NCBI RefSeq assembly: GCF_029760935.1 | Contig: NZ_CP121684.1 | Coordinates: 2,480,001 to 2,544,000 of the forward strand | DNA: 64,000 bases | Direction: 5' to 3' | Source of the DNA: Lysinibacter sp. HNR | Lineage (GTDB): Bacteria > Actinomycetota > Actinomycetes > Actinomycetales > Microbacteriaceae | In this document: piece after piece, positions 26,105 to 36,247 of the stretch | Position numbering within the stretch: the stretch's first letter is position 1 | How the letters are laid out: each line of letters starts with the position of its first letter | The notes under the pieces: generated by a model | What the model was told of the DNA's origin: nothing | The model's database searches: none | Seen by the model: only the letters and a program-made list of their open reading frames with translations | Position numbers and translations under genes: made by a program

Positions 26105-27919
26105 GTGAATAGCACCCCACATGTTGAAGCAGATGACGTAAAGATCGTAGACGGCATCCACTACCACCAATACGACGTTGTTATCGTTGGTGCGGGTGGT
26201 GCCGGTATGCGCGCCGCCATAGAGGCCGGCCCCAAGGCAAAAACCGCCGTCATCACCAAGCTCTACCCCACCCGCTCACACACCGGCGCAGCCCAGGGAG
26301 GGATGGCGGCCGCACTTGCCAACGTGGAGGAGGATAACTGGGAGTGGCACACCTTTGACACGGTGAAGGGTGGCGACTATCTGGTTGACCAGGATGCGGC
26401 CGAAATCCTGGCAAAAGAGGCCATCGACGCGGTTATTGACCTCGAAAATATGGGCCTTCCCTTTAACAGGACTCCCGAGGGCAAGATTGACCAGCGCCGT
26501 TTTGGCGGGCACACCCGCGACCACGGTAAGGCCCCGGTGCGCCGCGCCTGCTACGCCGCCGATCGCACCGGACACATGATCCTCCAAACCCTATTTCAGA
26601 ACTGTGTGAAGCTGGGGATCAACTTCTACAACGAGTTCTACGTGCTCGACATGGCGATGACGGAGGTTGATGGCGTTCAACAGCCCTCCGGTGTTATCGC
26701 CTATGAGTTAGCAACCGGAACCCTGCACGTGTTCCAGGCAAAGTCAATCATCTATGCAACCGGCGGCTTCGGAAAGATCTTTAAGACAACCTCCAACGCC
26801 CACACTCTCACCGGTGACGGAATCGGGGTGGTCTGGCGCAAGGGACTACCCCTCGAAGACATGGAGTTTTATCAATTCCACCCCACCGGCCTGGCCGGGC
26901 TGGGCATCCTTCTCACGGAGGGAGCCCGCGGTGAGGGAGCCATCCTCCGCAACGCGTCCGGTGAGCGTTTTATGGAGCGCTACGCCCCCACCATCAAAGA
27001 CCTCGCACCTCGCGACATCGTTGCTCGCTGCATGGTGCAGGAGGTTCTTGACGGCCGTGGTGCCGGCCCCAATAAAGACTACGTCTACCTGGACTGCACA
27101 CACCTCGGTGCCGAGGTTCTTGAGACAAAACTCCCCGACATCACCGAGTTTGCCCGCACCTACCTGGGAGTGGACCCGGTTGTTGAGCCCGTGCCGGTAT
27201 TCCCCACCGCCCACTACGCCATGGGGGGCATCCCCACCAATATCCACGCCGAGGTACTGCGCGACAACACCACGGTTGTCCCCGGCCTCTACGCGGCCGG
27301 GGAGTGCGCGTGCGTCTCCGTTCACGGCTCCAACCGATTGGGAACCAACTCGCTCCTCGACATTAACGTGTTTGGAAAGCGCGCCGGAAACGCGGCCGCT
27401 GACTATGCAAACGGCGCTGAATTTGTGCCGCTTCCCGAAGATCCCGCCCGCGAGGTCCGTGAGTTGGTCGAAAGCCTGCGCAGCAGTACCGGAACCGAGC
27501 GTCTGGCAGACATTCGTCGCGAACTCCAAGAGTCTATGGACCGTGGAGCCCAGGTTTTCCGCACCGACGAGTCGCTGGGCGAGGTGCTCGGCGTGATCCA
27601 CGACCTTCGTCAGCGCTACAAAAACATTTCGGTTCAGGACAAGGGCCAGCGCTACAACACCGATCTGTTGGAGGCCATCGAACTGGGCTTCCTGCTCGAT
27701 CTGGCCGAAGTACTCGTTTTTGCCGCCCGCAACCGTAAAGAAAGCCGCGGCGGACACATGCGTGACGACTATCCTGAACGTGACGATAAAAACTACATGA
27801 AACACACCATGGCCTATCTCACGGGGGATCCACACTCACCCAACCCGGAGGATCACATCCGCCTGGACTGGAAACCCGTGGTTCAGACCCGCTACGAGCC
27901 GATGGAAAGAAAGTACTAA
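26105..27919 (+). CDS. sdhA: Succinate dehydrogenase flavoprotein subunit
   Basis: A 604-residue flavoprotein that oxidises succinate to fumarate. FAD motif [17 protein letters not shown] near residue 28, the covalent-FAD His in [10 protein letters not shown], the catalytic [18 protein letters not shown] region, EFYQFHPTG, and the [20 protein letters not shown] segment are all present. GTG 26105 is chosen, preceded by AAAGAG at the same spacing as sdhC. Cytoplasmic face of complex II. Confidence 0.95.
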   Translation: MNSTPHVEADDVKIVDGIHYHQYDVVIVGAGGAGMRAAIEAGPKAKTAVITKLYPTRSHTGAAQGGMAAALANVEEDNWEWHTFDTVKGGDYLVDQDAAEILAKEAIDAVIDLENMGLPFNRTPEGKIDQRRFGGHTRDHGKAPVRRACYAADRTGHMILQTLFQNCVKLGINFYNEFYVLDMAMTEVDGVQQPSGVIAYELATGTLHVFQAKSIIYATGGFGKIFKTTSNAHTLTGDGIGVVWRKGLPLEDMEFYQFHPTGLAGLGILLTEGARGEGAILRNASGERFMERYAPTIKDLAPRDIVARCMVQEVLDGRGAGPNKDYVYLDCTHLGAEVLETKLPDITEFARTYLGVDPVVEPVPVFPTAHYAMGGIPTNIHAEVLRDNTTVVPGLYAAGECACVSVHGSNRLGTNSLLDINVFGKRAGNAAADYANGAEFVPLPEDPAREVRELVESLRSSTGTERLADIRRELQESMDRGAQVFRTDESLGEVLGVIHDLRQRYKNISVQDKGQRYNTDLLEAIELGFLLDLAEVLVFAARNRKESRGGHMRDDYPERDDKNYMKHTMAYLTGDPHSPNPEDHIRLDWKPVVQTRYEPMERKY

Positions 27920-27920
27920 G

Positions 27921-28688
27921 ATGAGTGCCGCAATCGCCGAGGCAACCACACCCGCCACCCCCGAAGCCCACGAATCATTCACCGTGACCCTCATCGTGAG
28001 GCGCTTTGACCCGGAAAAAGACGAGGAACCACGCTGGCAAGATTTTGATGTTCAGATGTACCCCACGGACCGCATCCTGGACGCCCTGCACCAGATCAAG
28101 TGGGAGCAAGACGGCTCCCTCACGTTCCGTCGCTCCTGTGCCCACGGTATCTGTGGATCGGACGCCATGCGTATTAACGGACGCAACCGTCTCGCCTGCA
28201 AAACGCTCATCAAAGATCTCGATATCACAAAGCCCATCTACGTGGAGGCAATCAAGGGTCTGCCGCTTGAAAAAGACCTCATCGTTGATATGGAACCTTT
28301 CTTTGCGTCATATCGTGAGGTACAGCCGTTCCTGATGGCTAATTCCGCACCGAGCAACGGCGACAAAGAACGAATTCAATCCATCGCCGATCGTGAGCGC
28401 TTTGACGACACCACCAAGTGCATCCTCTGCGCGGCGTGCACCTCAAGCTGTCCCGTGTTTTGGACCGACGGCCAGTACTTTGGGCCCGCCGCTATCGTCA
28501 ACGCGCACCGGTTTATCTTTGACTCGCGCGATGATAATGCCCAGGTCCGCCTCGATATCCTCAACGATAGGGAGGGTGTGTGGCGCTGCCGCACCACCTT
28601 CAACTGCACCGATGCGTGCCCACGAGGAATTCAGGTAACCAAGGCCATCGCCGAGGTCAAACAGGCCATCCTGCGCGGGAAGCCATAA
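27921..28688 (+). CDS. sdhB: Succinate dehydrogenase iron-sulfur subunit
   Basis: A 255-residue subunit carrying three Fe-S clusters. The 2Fe-2S ligands lie in SCAHGICGSDAM and LACKT; the 4Fe-4S ligands in CILCAACTSSCP; the 3Fe-4S ligands in CRTTFNCTDACPRG. It starts one base after the sdhA stop. It transfers electrons from FAD in SdhA to the membrane quinone site. Confidence 0.95.
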   Translation: MSAAIAEATTPATPEAHESFTVTLIVRRFDPEKDEEPRWQDFDVQMYPTDRILDALHQIKWEQDGSLTFRRSCAHGICGSDAMRINGRNRLACKTLIKDLDITKPIYVEAIKGLPLEKDLIVDMEPFFASYREVQPFLMANSAPSNGDKERIQSIADRERFDDTTKCILCAACTSSCPVFWTDGQYFGPAAIVNAHRFIFDSRDDNAQVRLDILNDREGVWRCRTTFNCTDACPRGIQVTKAIAEVKQAILRGKP

Positions 28689-28789
28689 CCAACGATTGAG
28701 GCACCCCACACCCGTACAATCCCGACGAGGTGAACGGGACTGGCTCGACGCCCGTGACAACCTCACCGAGCCGGTACTAATCTGGTGAC

Positions 28790-29740
28790 GTGGGATACAG
28801 AGAGAAAGTCGCCCAAACCAAGTCGCTAGTAACACGCGTCAGCGCGTGGGTACGAACTTTACGGATCACACGAGTACTCCTGCGCTTTACAGCCAACGGG
28901 GGCAACCTTCTCGCCGCTGGAATGTCTTTTAAGGCGATCTTTGCAATCTTTGCCGCACTCTGGGTTGGATTCGCCACGTTTGGGCTGTTTTTGCAGCAAA
29001 ACAAAGACCTCCAGACCGGTGTCATCACCTGGATCAATCAGCGCATCCCCGGCCTTATCGGCCCGAACGGTGCCGTTGACCTCGGCTCGCTCCTCGAGGC
29101 GCAAATCCTGGGGTGGACGGGTGCTATCGCGGCGGTCTCCCTGCTCTTTGTGGCGGTGGGTTGGCTCGCAACCGCGCGCGAGGCAATTCGCCGCATGTTT
29201 GGGGTACCGTGGAAACCCGACAACAACATCCTCATGAAGGTTCGCGATTTTGCTCTCGCCGCGATACTGGCGATTGCAATTCTCGTTTCGGTTGGTCTGA
29301 CGGTTGTGAGCAGCACCCTCCTGCGGGACACCCTGATGTATGTGGGGGTTGAGAGCGACTCGTGGTTTGTCGGGGGTGCCACCCGTGCCGTCGCCCTGGC
29401 AATCATGTTTATTTTTGACACCCTCGTACTGGCCGCAACCTACAGAATACTCTCGGGGGTGGCCGTCAACGGAAAAATTCTCTTTCGGGTTGCACTCGTG
29501 GTTGCTGCTGTTCTCTCCGGTATGAAATTGCTCGGGTCTCAGCTTCTAGCGGGTGCCAACGGCAACCCCCTTCTCGCCTCGTTTGCCACATTTATCGGAT
29601 TACTCATCTGGTTTAATCTGATCTGTCGTGTCATTCTTCTGGGAGCCGCCTGGATCGCAATCGAGTCTGAGGATCGTTTTGGTTCTGTGCCTGCCAACGA
29701 AGGCGAGGATGAGCACGATGAACGCACCCTGTTCGCATAG
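28790..29740 (+). CDS. YihY/BrkB family membrane protein
   Basis: A 316-residue inner-membrane protein of the YihY/BrkB (YhjD-like) family: six helices, N-terminal GNLLAAGMSFKAIFAIFAALWVGFA, and a C-terminal TFIGLLIWFNLICRVILLGAAWIA. The start is GTG 28790. The family was once annotated as ribonuclease BN, which is wrong; members are probably transporters or membrane-organising proteins, some implicated in lipid export. The last 25 residues are acidic and cytoplasmic. It follows sdhB by 100 bases, a usual actinobacterial neighbour. Confidence 0.85.
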   Translation: MGYREKVAQTKSLVTRVSAWVRTLRITRVLLRFTANGGNLLAAGMSFKAIFAIFAALWVGFATFGLFLQQNKDLQTGVITWINQRIPGLIGPNGAVDLGSLLEAQILGWTGAIAAVSLLFVAVGWLATAREAIRRMFGVPWKPDNNILMKVRDFALAAILAIAILVSVGLTVVSSTLLRDTLMYVGVESDSWFVGGATRAVALAIMFIFDTLVLAATYRILSGVAVNGKILFRVALVVAAVLSGMKLLGSQLLAGANGNPLLASFATFIGLLIWFNLICRVILLGAAWIAIESEDRFGSVPANEGEDEHDERTLFA

Positions 29741-29855
29741 GCACGATGACACGCGTCCCGCGTGAGCAGGCGGAAAAGCCCCCGCTAGGAAACTATGATC
29801 CTTGCGATGAAGACTTGCCACCTCACCGAGCAGCAGCACACTATAGACTTGTGGA

Positions 29856-30722
29856 ATGGCCTCTTCACCCCTGAGAATCGCGTCGATTAACACCAATGGT
29901 ATTCGAGCCGCCTATCGCAAAGGCATGGCGGAGTGGCTGGCAGGTCGCAACATCGATATTCTCGCTATCCAAGAGGTTCGCGCATCTACTGAAGACATTC
30001 AGGGACTCATGGGTGACGAGTGGCACATCCTGCACGATCCCTGCCACACCAAGGGACGTGCCGGAGTTGCCATCGCCAGCAGGATGCCCGCACTCGCACA
30101 CCGCACCACCCTGGGCGGCGGCGATACGGAAGCTCCAGACTATGTTGATAGCTCGGGTCGGTGGCTCGAGGCCGACTTTGAGATTAACGGCAAAACCATC
30201 ACGGTGGTGAGCACCTACGTGCACTCGGGAGAGGTGGACACTCCCAAGCAGGAGGCCAAGTGGCTTTTTCTCGACGCGATGACGCACCGCCTCCCCCAGA
30301 TGGCACACGAGCGCGAACTCGCCGTTATTGTCGGCGACCTTAACGTTGGTCATCGCGAACTAGACATTAAAAACTGGCGCGGTAACGTCAAACGATCAGG
30401 TTTTCTCCCGCGCGAACGCGCCTACTTCGATCGATTTTTTGGCCCTCTCGGCGCAGAGGTTGTTGGGGCCGACGAGAGTGTCGCACCCGGCCTGGGCTGG
30501 GTTGATGTCGGCCGCCAATTTGCTGGCGAAGTCGACGGACCCTACACCTGGTGGTCCTGGCGCGGCCAAGCGTTTGACAACGACACGGGTTGGCGCATCG
30601 ACTATCAGGTTGCCACCCCATCGCTTGCCGATCTGGTTATTGGTTACGAGGTTGACCGAGCAGAATCTTATGACACCCGGTGGAGCGACCACGCCCCCGT
30701 TATTGTCGACTACAACATCTAA
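29856..30722 (+). CDS. xth: Exodeoxyribonuclease III / AP endonuclease
   Basis: A 288-residue EEP-fold nuclease for base-excision repair. Motifs: ASINTNGIRAA at the N-terminus, AIQEVRA (metal-binding Glu), RAGVAIASR, GDLNVGHRELDIKN, and the C-terminal DTRWSDHAPVIVDY with the catalytic Asp-His. It cleaves at abasic sites and removes blocked 3' ends. ATG 29856 fits the family start. It is 24 bases upstream of trpS. Confidence 0.92.
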   Translation: MASSPLRIASINTNGIRAAYRKGMAEWLAGRNIDILAIQEVRASTEDIQGLMGDEWHILHDPCHTKGRAGVAIASRMPALAHRTTLGGGDTEAPDYVDSSGRWLEADFEINGKTITVVSTYVHSGEVDTPKQEAKWLFLDAMTHRLPQMAHERELAVIVGDLNVGHRELDIKNWRGNVKRSGFLPRERAYFDRFFGPLGAEVVGADESVAPGLGWVDVGRQFAGEVDGPYTWWSWRGQAFDNDTGWRIDYQVATPSLADLVIGYEVDRAESYDTRWSDHAPVIVDYNI

Positions 30723-30746
30723 ACCCCCGAAAGAACTCCGTCACTC

Positions 30747-31751
30747 ATGAGCAACAAGCCCATTATTTTTTCCGGCATGCAACCCTCCAGCGGTTCGCTA
30801 CACATTGGCAACTACATTGGGGCTCTGACCCAGTGGGTGGAAATGCAAGAGACCTTCGACGCCTACTTCTGCGTGGTCAACCTGCACGCCATCACGGTGC
30901 CACAGGATCCGGCGGAGCTTGCCGCCCGCACCAGACTCACGGCGGCACAGTACATCGCGGCGGGAATCGACCCGGAAAAGTCCACACTTTTTGTCCAATC
31001 GCACGTTCCCGCGCACACAGAACTCGCCTGGGTTTTAAACACCATCACCGGCTTCGGCGAAGCGGGGAGGATGACGCAGTTTAAAGACAAGTCCCAGCGT
31101 CACGGTTCTGACAAATCGTCGGTGGGTCTCTTCACCTATCCCATGTTGATGGCGGCAGACATCCTGCTCTACCAGGCAAACACGGTTCCCGTGGGCGAGG
31201 ATCAGCGCCAGCACGTTGAGCTCACCCGAAACCTAGCGGAGCGCTTTAACTCCCGCTACGGTCACACGTTCACCATACCCACCCCCCAGATCCAAAAAGA
31301 AACAGCCAAGATCTACGATCTCCAGGATCCGGAAAGCAAGATGTCAAAATCTGCCGCCTCGGAGGCCGGCCTGCTCAGTATCCTGGATGACCCCGCGGTC
31401 ACCACCAAAAAAATTATGCGGGCGGTGACAGACGCTGACGGGGAAATCCGCTTTGATCGAGAGAACAAGCCGGGAGTCTCCAACCTCCTCACGATCTTTG
31501 CAGTTCTCTCGCATCGCAGCGTTGAGTCCGTGCAGAATGAGTTTGCAGGCAGGGGATACGGTGATTTCAAAAAGGCCCTGGCCGAGATCGTAGCCGAAAC
31601 GTTTACGCCCATTCGTAACCGCACGAACGAACTGCTTGATGACCCGGCGGAGCTGGACCGCATCCTGTTTACCGCCGCTGAGAGGGCAAACGCAACCGCC
31701 AACCAGACGCTTAACACGGTCTACGACAGGGTCGGTCTCCTGCGCAGATAA
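30747..31751 (+). CDS. trpS: Tryptophanyl-tRNA synthetase
   Basis: A 334-residue class I aminoacyl-tRNA synthetase. The HIGH-type motif is [14 protein letters not shown] (residues 13-26) and the KMSKS motif is intact (SKMSKSAAS, about 197). The [12 protein letters not shown] tryptophan-site segment is present. Length is typical for bacterial TrpS. It is followed by a strong hairpin terminator. Confidence 0.95.
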   Translation: MSNKPIIFSGMQPSSGSLHIGNYIGALTQWVEMQETFDAYFCVVNLHAITVPQDPAELAARTRLTAAQYIAAGIDPEKSTLFVQSHVPAHTELAWVLNTITGFGEAGRMTQFKDKSQRHGSDKSSVGLFTYPMLMAADILLYQANTVPVGEDQRQHVELTRNLAERFNSRYGHTFTIPTPQIQKETAKIYDLQDPESKMSKSAASEAGLLSILDDPAVTTKKIMRAVTDADGEIRFDRENKPGVSNLLTIFAVLSHRSVESVQNEFAGRGYGDFKKALAEIVAETFTPIRNRTNELLDDPAELDRILFTAAERANATANQTLNTVYDRVGLLRR

Positions 31752-31850
31752 GAGACCTCCTCGAGGGGGCGTTGCCGGGGTCGACAAGACTTGCGGTCAG
31801 GCTTGCGCGGCCCACAGCGCGACTCCCAGTGCCCCGCGCTTTAACGCAAG

Positions 31851-31893
31851 AGCGGGTTTTCGTGCAAAACGGCTGTTTGCACGAAAACCCGCT
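31851..31893. terminator. Perfect 18-bp stem-loop between trpS and glpK
   Basis: AGCGGGTTTTCGTGCAAA (31851-31868) and its exact complement (31876-31893) are separated by 7 bases. It sits between the convergent trpS and glpK genes and would serve both. It has no trailing T tract, but each arm contains a TTTT/AAAA run. Confidence 0.8.
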
Positions 31894-31912
31894 CCGTGTT
31901 GTAGCTCAGGAT

Positions 31913-33430
31913 CTAGACAACGTCCTCGTCCACCCACTCGAGGGTCTTTGTCACCGCTTTTTTCCAGTTGCGGTAGAGACGGTCACGCTCGGCCTGGTCG
32001 AGGCGTGGCTCCCAGCGCTTGTCCTCCTGCCAGTTACCCCGCAGGTCATCAAGACCCGCCCAGAAGCCCACCGCAAGTCCCGCCGCGTAAGCGGCGCCTA
32101 GCGCAGTGGTCTCCGCAACAACGGGGCGCACAACGGGAACCCGAAGCATGTCCGCCTGGAACTGCATCAGGGTGTCGTTAGCGGTCATTCCACCGTCGAC
32201 CTTAAGCTCGGTGAGCGGAACCCCGGCATCAGCGTTTACAGCGTCGAGAACCTCGGTGCTCTGATAAGCGGTGGACTCCAGCGCAGCACGGGCAATGTGG
32301 CCCTTGTTCACAAATCGGGTCAACCCCACAAGCGCGCCTCGAGCGTCGGGACGCCAATAGGGGGCAAACAGTCCCGAAAACGCCGGAACAAAGTAGGCGC
32401 CTCCGTTATCCTCAACGGTTGCGGCCAGTTCCTCAACCTCGGGAGAGGATGAGATCATACCCACGTTGTCACGGAGCCACTGAATAAGAGAACCCGTTAC
32501 CGCGATCGAACCTTCCAAAGCGTAGTGCGGTTTGTCGTTTCCGAGCTTGTATCCCAGGGTGGTGAGCAACCCGTTCTCCGAATGGATAATCTCTTCACCC
32601 GTGTTGAAGATGAGGAAGTTGCCGGTTCCGTAGGTGTTTTTTGCCTCACCGGCCTCAAAGGCAGCCTGACCGAAGGTGGCGGCCTGCTGATCGCCCAAAA
32701 TTCCGGCAACGGGAACCTCTCGCAGCAGCGAGTTCTCACTCGCATAGCCGTACACTTCGGATGAACTCTTGATCTCGGGGAGCATCGACTTGGGAACGTC
32801 AAAGGCCGCAAGGATCGTATCGTCCCACTCCAGGGTTTCGAGGTCCATGAAGAGGGTACGGGACGCGTTGGTCACGTCGGTGACGTGTACACCCCCCTGG
32901 GTTCCGCCGGTGAGGTTCCAGAGCACCCAGGTATCGGTGGTACCAAAAAGCAGATCTCCCGCCTCGGCCTTCTCGCGGGCACCCTCTACGTTTTCGAGTA
33001 TCCACACGATTTTGGTTCCCGAGAAATATGTTGCGAGCGGAAGACCAACCTTTTTCTTAAAGCGCTCCACCCCGCCCTCTCCCGCTAGCCGATCAACTAT
33101 TGATTGGGTTCGCGTGTCCTGCCACACGATAGCGTTATAGATCGGCTGACCCGTATTTTTGTCCCACACCACAGCGGTTTCCCGCTGGTTGGTGATACCA
33201 ATCGCCGCGATGCTGTGCCTCGTGAGGTTGGCCTTGGAAAGCGCCTGGCCGATGACCTCGCGCGTGTTATCCCAGATCTGCACCGCGTCGTGTTCGACCC
33301 ATCCCGCCTGCGGGAAGATCTGATCGTGTTCGAGCTGGCCCGTAGAGATAATCGACCCGCCGTGATCAAAAATTATTGCCCGGGATGATGTTGTTCCCTG
33401 ATCGATTGCAAGGATGTATTTTTCATTCAT
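31913..33430 (-). CDS. glpK: Glycerol kinase
   Basis: A 505-residue FGGY-family kinase phosphorylating glycerol to glycerol-3-phosphate. N-terminal [16 protein letters not shown] phosphate motif, [23 protein letters not shown], and C-terminal [20 protein letters not shown] are all present. Length matches the family. It is the last gene of the minus-strand glpD-glpF-glpK group. Its substrate enters through GlpF and its product is oxidised by GlpD. Confidence 0.95.
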   Translation of the reverse strand: MNEKYILAIDQGTTSSRAIIFDHGGSIISTGQLEHDQIFPQAGWVEHDAVQIWDNTREVIGQALSKANLTRHSIAAIGITNQRETAVVWDKNTGQPIYNAIVWQDTRTQSIVDRLAGEGGVERFKKKVGLPLATYFSGTKIVWILENVEGAREKAEAGDLLFGTTDTWVLWNLTGGTQGGVHVTDVTNASRTLFMDLETLEWDDTILAAFDVPKSMLPEIKSSSEVYGYASENSLLREVPVAGILGDQQAATFGQAAFEAGEAKNTYGTGNFLIFNTGEEIIHSENGLLTTLGYKLGNDKPHYALEGSIAVTGSLIQWLRDNVGMISSSPEVEELAATVEDNGGAYFVPAFSGLFAPYWRPDARGALVGLTRFVNKGHIARAALESTAYQSTEVLDAVNADAGVPLTELKVDGGMTANDTLMQFQADMLRVPVVRPVVAETTALGAAYAAGLAVGFWAGLDDLRGNWQEDKRWEPRLDQAERDRLYRNWKKAVTKTLEWVDEDVV

Positions 33431-33527
33431 GAGGAGAACTCCTTAGTTCTTTTACCCGGGGCTTGCTGGCACACAAAATGTGAGAAAACCCCGAGGTTTC
33501 TAGCGGCTTTAATGAGTAATGATCGCC

Positions 33528-34256
33528 CTAGAGAATGGCCAGGGGCAGGAGAAGGTTAGACGCGTAGGCTGCAATAACACCTCCCACGAGGGGGCCAACA
33601 ACCGGCACCCAAGCGTAGCTCCAATCGCTCGTTCCCTTGCCCTTGATCGGCAGGAGGGCGTGCATGATTCGGGGTCCCAGGTCACGGGCTGGGTTGATCG
33701 CATAACCGGTTGGTCCACCGAGCGAGGCACCAATTGCCACAACCAGGAAGGCGACCGGGATCGCACCAAGCTCTGCGGGGGTTCCGCCCCGGGTGAACGC
33801 GAGGATAACAAATACCAGGACAAACGTTCCGATGATCTCGGTTATCAGGTTCCAGCCGTAGCTGCGGATCGCCGGACCGGTTGAAAACACCGCTAGTTTT
33901 GTTGCGGGGTCACCCTCCGCATCAAAGTGCTGTTTGTACGACAAATACATCAGGGTGGCACCGAGCATGGCTCCCACCATTTGGGCTGCCCAATAGACAA
34001 GGGCCGTGACAAAATCAATGTTTCCCAGCGATAACTGTGCAATCGTTACCGCGGGGTTCAGTTGAGCACCCGATGCGTAGGACACCGTCACACCGGCAAA
34101 AACCGCGAGGCCCCAGCCAAAGCTAATGAGCAACCAACCCCCACTAAAACCCTTTGTCTTGGCGAGAATCACGTTAGCAACAACGCCCCCACCAAGTAAG
34201 AGAAGCATGGCTGTTCCCACCGTCTCGGAGAGAAATATTGTGGCTAAATCATTCAT
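33528..34256 (-). CDS. glpF: Glycerol uptake facilitator (aquaglyceroporin)
   Basis: A 242-residue MIP-family channel with six helices. Both pore motifs are present: LNPAVTI in the first half and INPARDLGPR in the second. The Asp after NPAR is typical of glycerol-conducting members, in contrast to water-only channels. It lies between glpD and glpK with gaps of 135 and 97 bases, so internal promoters or processing are possible. Confidence 0.93.
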   Translation of the reverse strand: MNDLATIFLSETVGTAMLLLLGGGVVANVILAKTKGFSGGWLLISFGWGLAVFAGVTVSYASGAQLNPAVTIAQLSLGNIDFVTALVYWAAQMVGAMLGATLMYLSYKQHFDAEGDPATKLAVFSTGPAIRSYGWNLITEIIGTFVLVFVILAFTRGGTPAELGAIPVAFLVVAIGASLGGPTGYAINPARDLGPRIMHALLPIKGKGTSDWSYAWVPVVGPLVGGVIAAYASNLLLPLAIL

Positions 34257-34391
34257 ATCTACTTTGACCTTTCACGGATTTTGATTAGTGTTACCAAAAA
34301 TTATTATGATTGCTTTCCTACGCCTAATACTAATCTTCTGCGACTAGATGGCAACGCACTGGGCGAGAAATTCCTGTGTAACGGGTTCTTC

Positions 34392-36119
34392 TTACCGCTC
34401 ACCCCCACCCAGTTTCATACCGTGAATTCCGGTAAGAACCTCGTGAGCCTCGGCGACTTCGGCAGACGTCTTTTCGGAAGACCACCCGTGAAGTCCCTCA
34501 AGAATGCCCGCGATCTCCTCGATTGTTCCTTCGGTAACGCTGCCGGTAAAGGCCAGATCGGTGCGACGCATAATCACATCAAGAACACGCACAACCTGTT
34601 CCGTCGTAATGATGTACTCAATTTCTTGCCTGCCATAGTGTGGCGCGTGCGCCAGCGCATCGTCACCGTGTTCTTCAAGATACGCAATGAGGGCGGTGGC
34701 CCGGGTGCCGTAGCGAGTAAGAAGCTGGTCGGCTCGCGCGAGACTCAGACCCTCACGATGGCGGGCAACCCATCCGGCCCGTTCGGTTTCGGTGCGCGGA
34801 AAACCACGACCACCGCCAATCGCCAGACCAGCCGTGCTCACCGTTCGTGTGAGACCAAGCGACTTGAGCACCTCGGTACTCAAGTGTTCGGCCAGGGCGC
34901 GGAAGGTGGTCCATTTTCCACCCACCAGGCTCATTACGGTGTGGCCTTTATCCGCGCGTTCTTCGATGCGATAATCGCGAGACACAAATCCCGGCTGGGT
35001 GTCGTCGTGCCGGGGCAGCGGGCGTATGCCGGAGAAACGGTACACAATCTGGTCGCGATCCACCGCGATGGTGGGGAAAACGTGCTTCACGAGATCAAAG
35101 AAATAGTCGATCTCTTCCTCGGTGCACACGCTCGGTTCGCTGGGATCAGCATCGATATCTGTTGTGCCCACCATAACTCGACCCTTGAGCGGGTAGATCA
35201 ACACAATACGTCCATCACTGTGCTCGAAGAAGATCTCGCGGCCACCGGTCGCCGCTAAGAGCTCGTCGTTTTCGAGCACGATGTGTGAGCCCTTGGTGCC
35301 CCCCATGAAGTGGGTGGAGGCCCCCAGCGCCTCGTTTGTGAGGTCGGTCCAGGGACCGCTCGTGTTTACCACCGTCTCGGCCGCGATGGTGAACTCGTGA
35401 CCGGTTTGGGTGTCGCGCACGACAACCCCCTCCTCGGTGAGCCCTACGGCCTCAAGATAGTTGGATGCTCGAGCATGCGGTCCGGTTGCAAGACCGTCCA
35501 TGAGCACGTCGAGCGCCAAGCGCTCCGGGTTGTGCATGGAGGCGTCAAAATAGGTGGCAGTGTATTTAAGATCTTTATTAAGCTGCGGTAGCGCGCGCAG
35601 GCTCTTTGTGCGACCCATAAACTTATGACGGGGAACAGAACCGCCGTCACGCGAAAAGAAATCATACAGTACCAGACCCACCTTAATGAGGAACGCACCG
35701 CGCTCCTTGGGGGTGCCCTGTTTGTGGGTCAGAAAACGCAGCGGGGCGCTGAGAATCCCCGAAAAGGTGGAGAAAATAGGTACCGTGGTGGGTAACGGTT
35801 TCACGTAGTGGGGAGCAATCTTAATGAGGCCGTTACGCTCCTGCACGGACTCGCGAACGAGACGAAACTCGCCGTTTTCCAGGTAGCGAATACCCCCGTG
35901 AATCATGTGGCTCGACGCGGAGGATGCCCCTGAGCACCAGTCTCCCCGCTCTACCAGAACAACCTCTACACCCTGCAGAGACAAGTCACGGAATGTGGCG
36001 ATTCCGTTGATTCCCCCACCAATAATGACCACCTGGGCAAAGGGTTTTTCGGCAATCGCGCGAAGCGAGTTACGCAGGTCGGGGGCGGGGTTCACATTTG
36101 ATTCCGACTGTGGGGCCAC
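34392..36119 (-). CDS. glpD: Aerobic glycerol-3-phosphate dehydrogenase
   Basis: A 575-residue membrane-associated flavoprotein converting glycerol-3-phosphate to dihydroxyacetone phosphate and reducing quinone. FAD motif VVIIGGGINGIATFRDLSLQG near residue 30, SSASSHMIHGGIRYLE, ETVVNTSGPWTD and VGGKWTTFRALAEHL are present. The start is GTG 36119, with GAAGGA eight bases upstream. It is the first gene of the minus-strand glycerol group, divergent from the SorC-type regulator. Confidence 0.95.
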   Translation of the reverse strand: MAPQSESNVNPAPDLRNSLRAIAEKPFAQVVIIGGGINGIATFRDLSLQGVEVVLVERGDWCSGASSASSHMIHGGIRYLENGEFRLVRESVQERNGLIKIAPHYVKPLPTTVPIFSTFSGILSAPLRFLTHKQGTPKERGAFLIKVGLVLYDFFSRDGGSVPRHKFMGRTKSLRALPQLNKDLKYTATYFDASMHNPERLALDVLMDGLATGPHARASNYLEAVGLTEEGVVVRDTQTGHEFTIAAETVVNTSGPWTDLTNEALGASTHFMGGTKGSHIVLENDELLAATGGREIFFEHSDGRIVLIYPLKGRVMVGTTDIDADPSEPSVCTEEEIDYFFDLVKHVFPTIAVDRDQIVYRFSGIRPLPRHDDTQPGFVSRDYRIEERADKGHTVMSLVGGKWTTFRALAEHLSTEVLKSLGLTRTVSTAGLAIGGGRGFPRTETERAGWVARHREGLSLARADQLLTRYGTRATALIAYLEEHGDDALAHAPHYGRQEIEYIITTEQVVRVLDVIMRRTDLAFTGSVTEGTIEEIAGILEGLHGWSSEKTSAEVAEAHEVLTGIHGMKLGGGER

Positions 36120-36195
36120 AACAATGTTCCTTCAAAATAACAAACGACATGAGAAACTACGGCGTGTCTTCTCAATTATTTTCCAGTATCTACTC

Positions 36196-36214
36196 TATGA
36201 ACGCTACGCTCATA
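36196..36214. promoter_or_regulatory. Candidate operator between glpD and its regulator gene
   Basis: TATGAACGCTACGCTCATA is an imperfect 19-base palindrome (14 of 19 positions symmetric) located between the divergent glpD and SorC-type regulator genes, 34 bases before the regulator ATG. Position and symmetry fit a binding site for that regulator; the assignment is an inference. Confidence 0.35.
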
Positions 36215-36247
36215 ATTGATGAACATATGTGCAGAAGTGAGGGAAAA

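Noticed and set aside
28790-29740. Annotation as ribonuclease BN
   Set aside because: That name was an old mis-assignment for the YihY/BrkB membrane family; the protein is polytopic with no nuclease motif.
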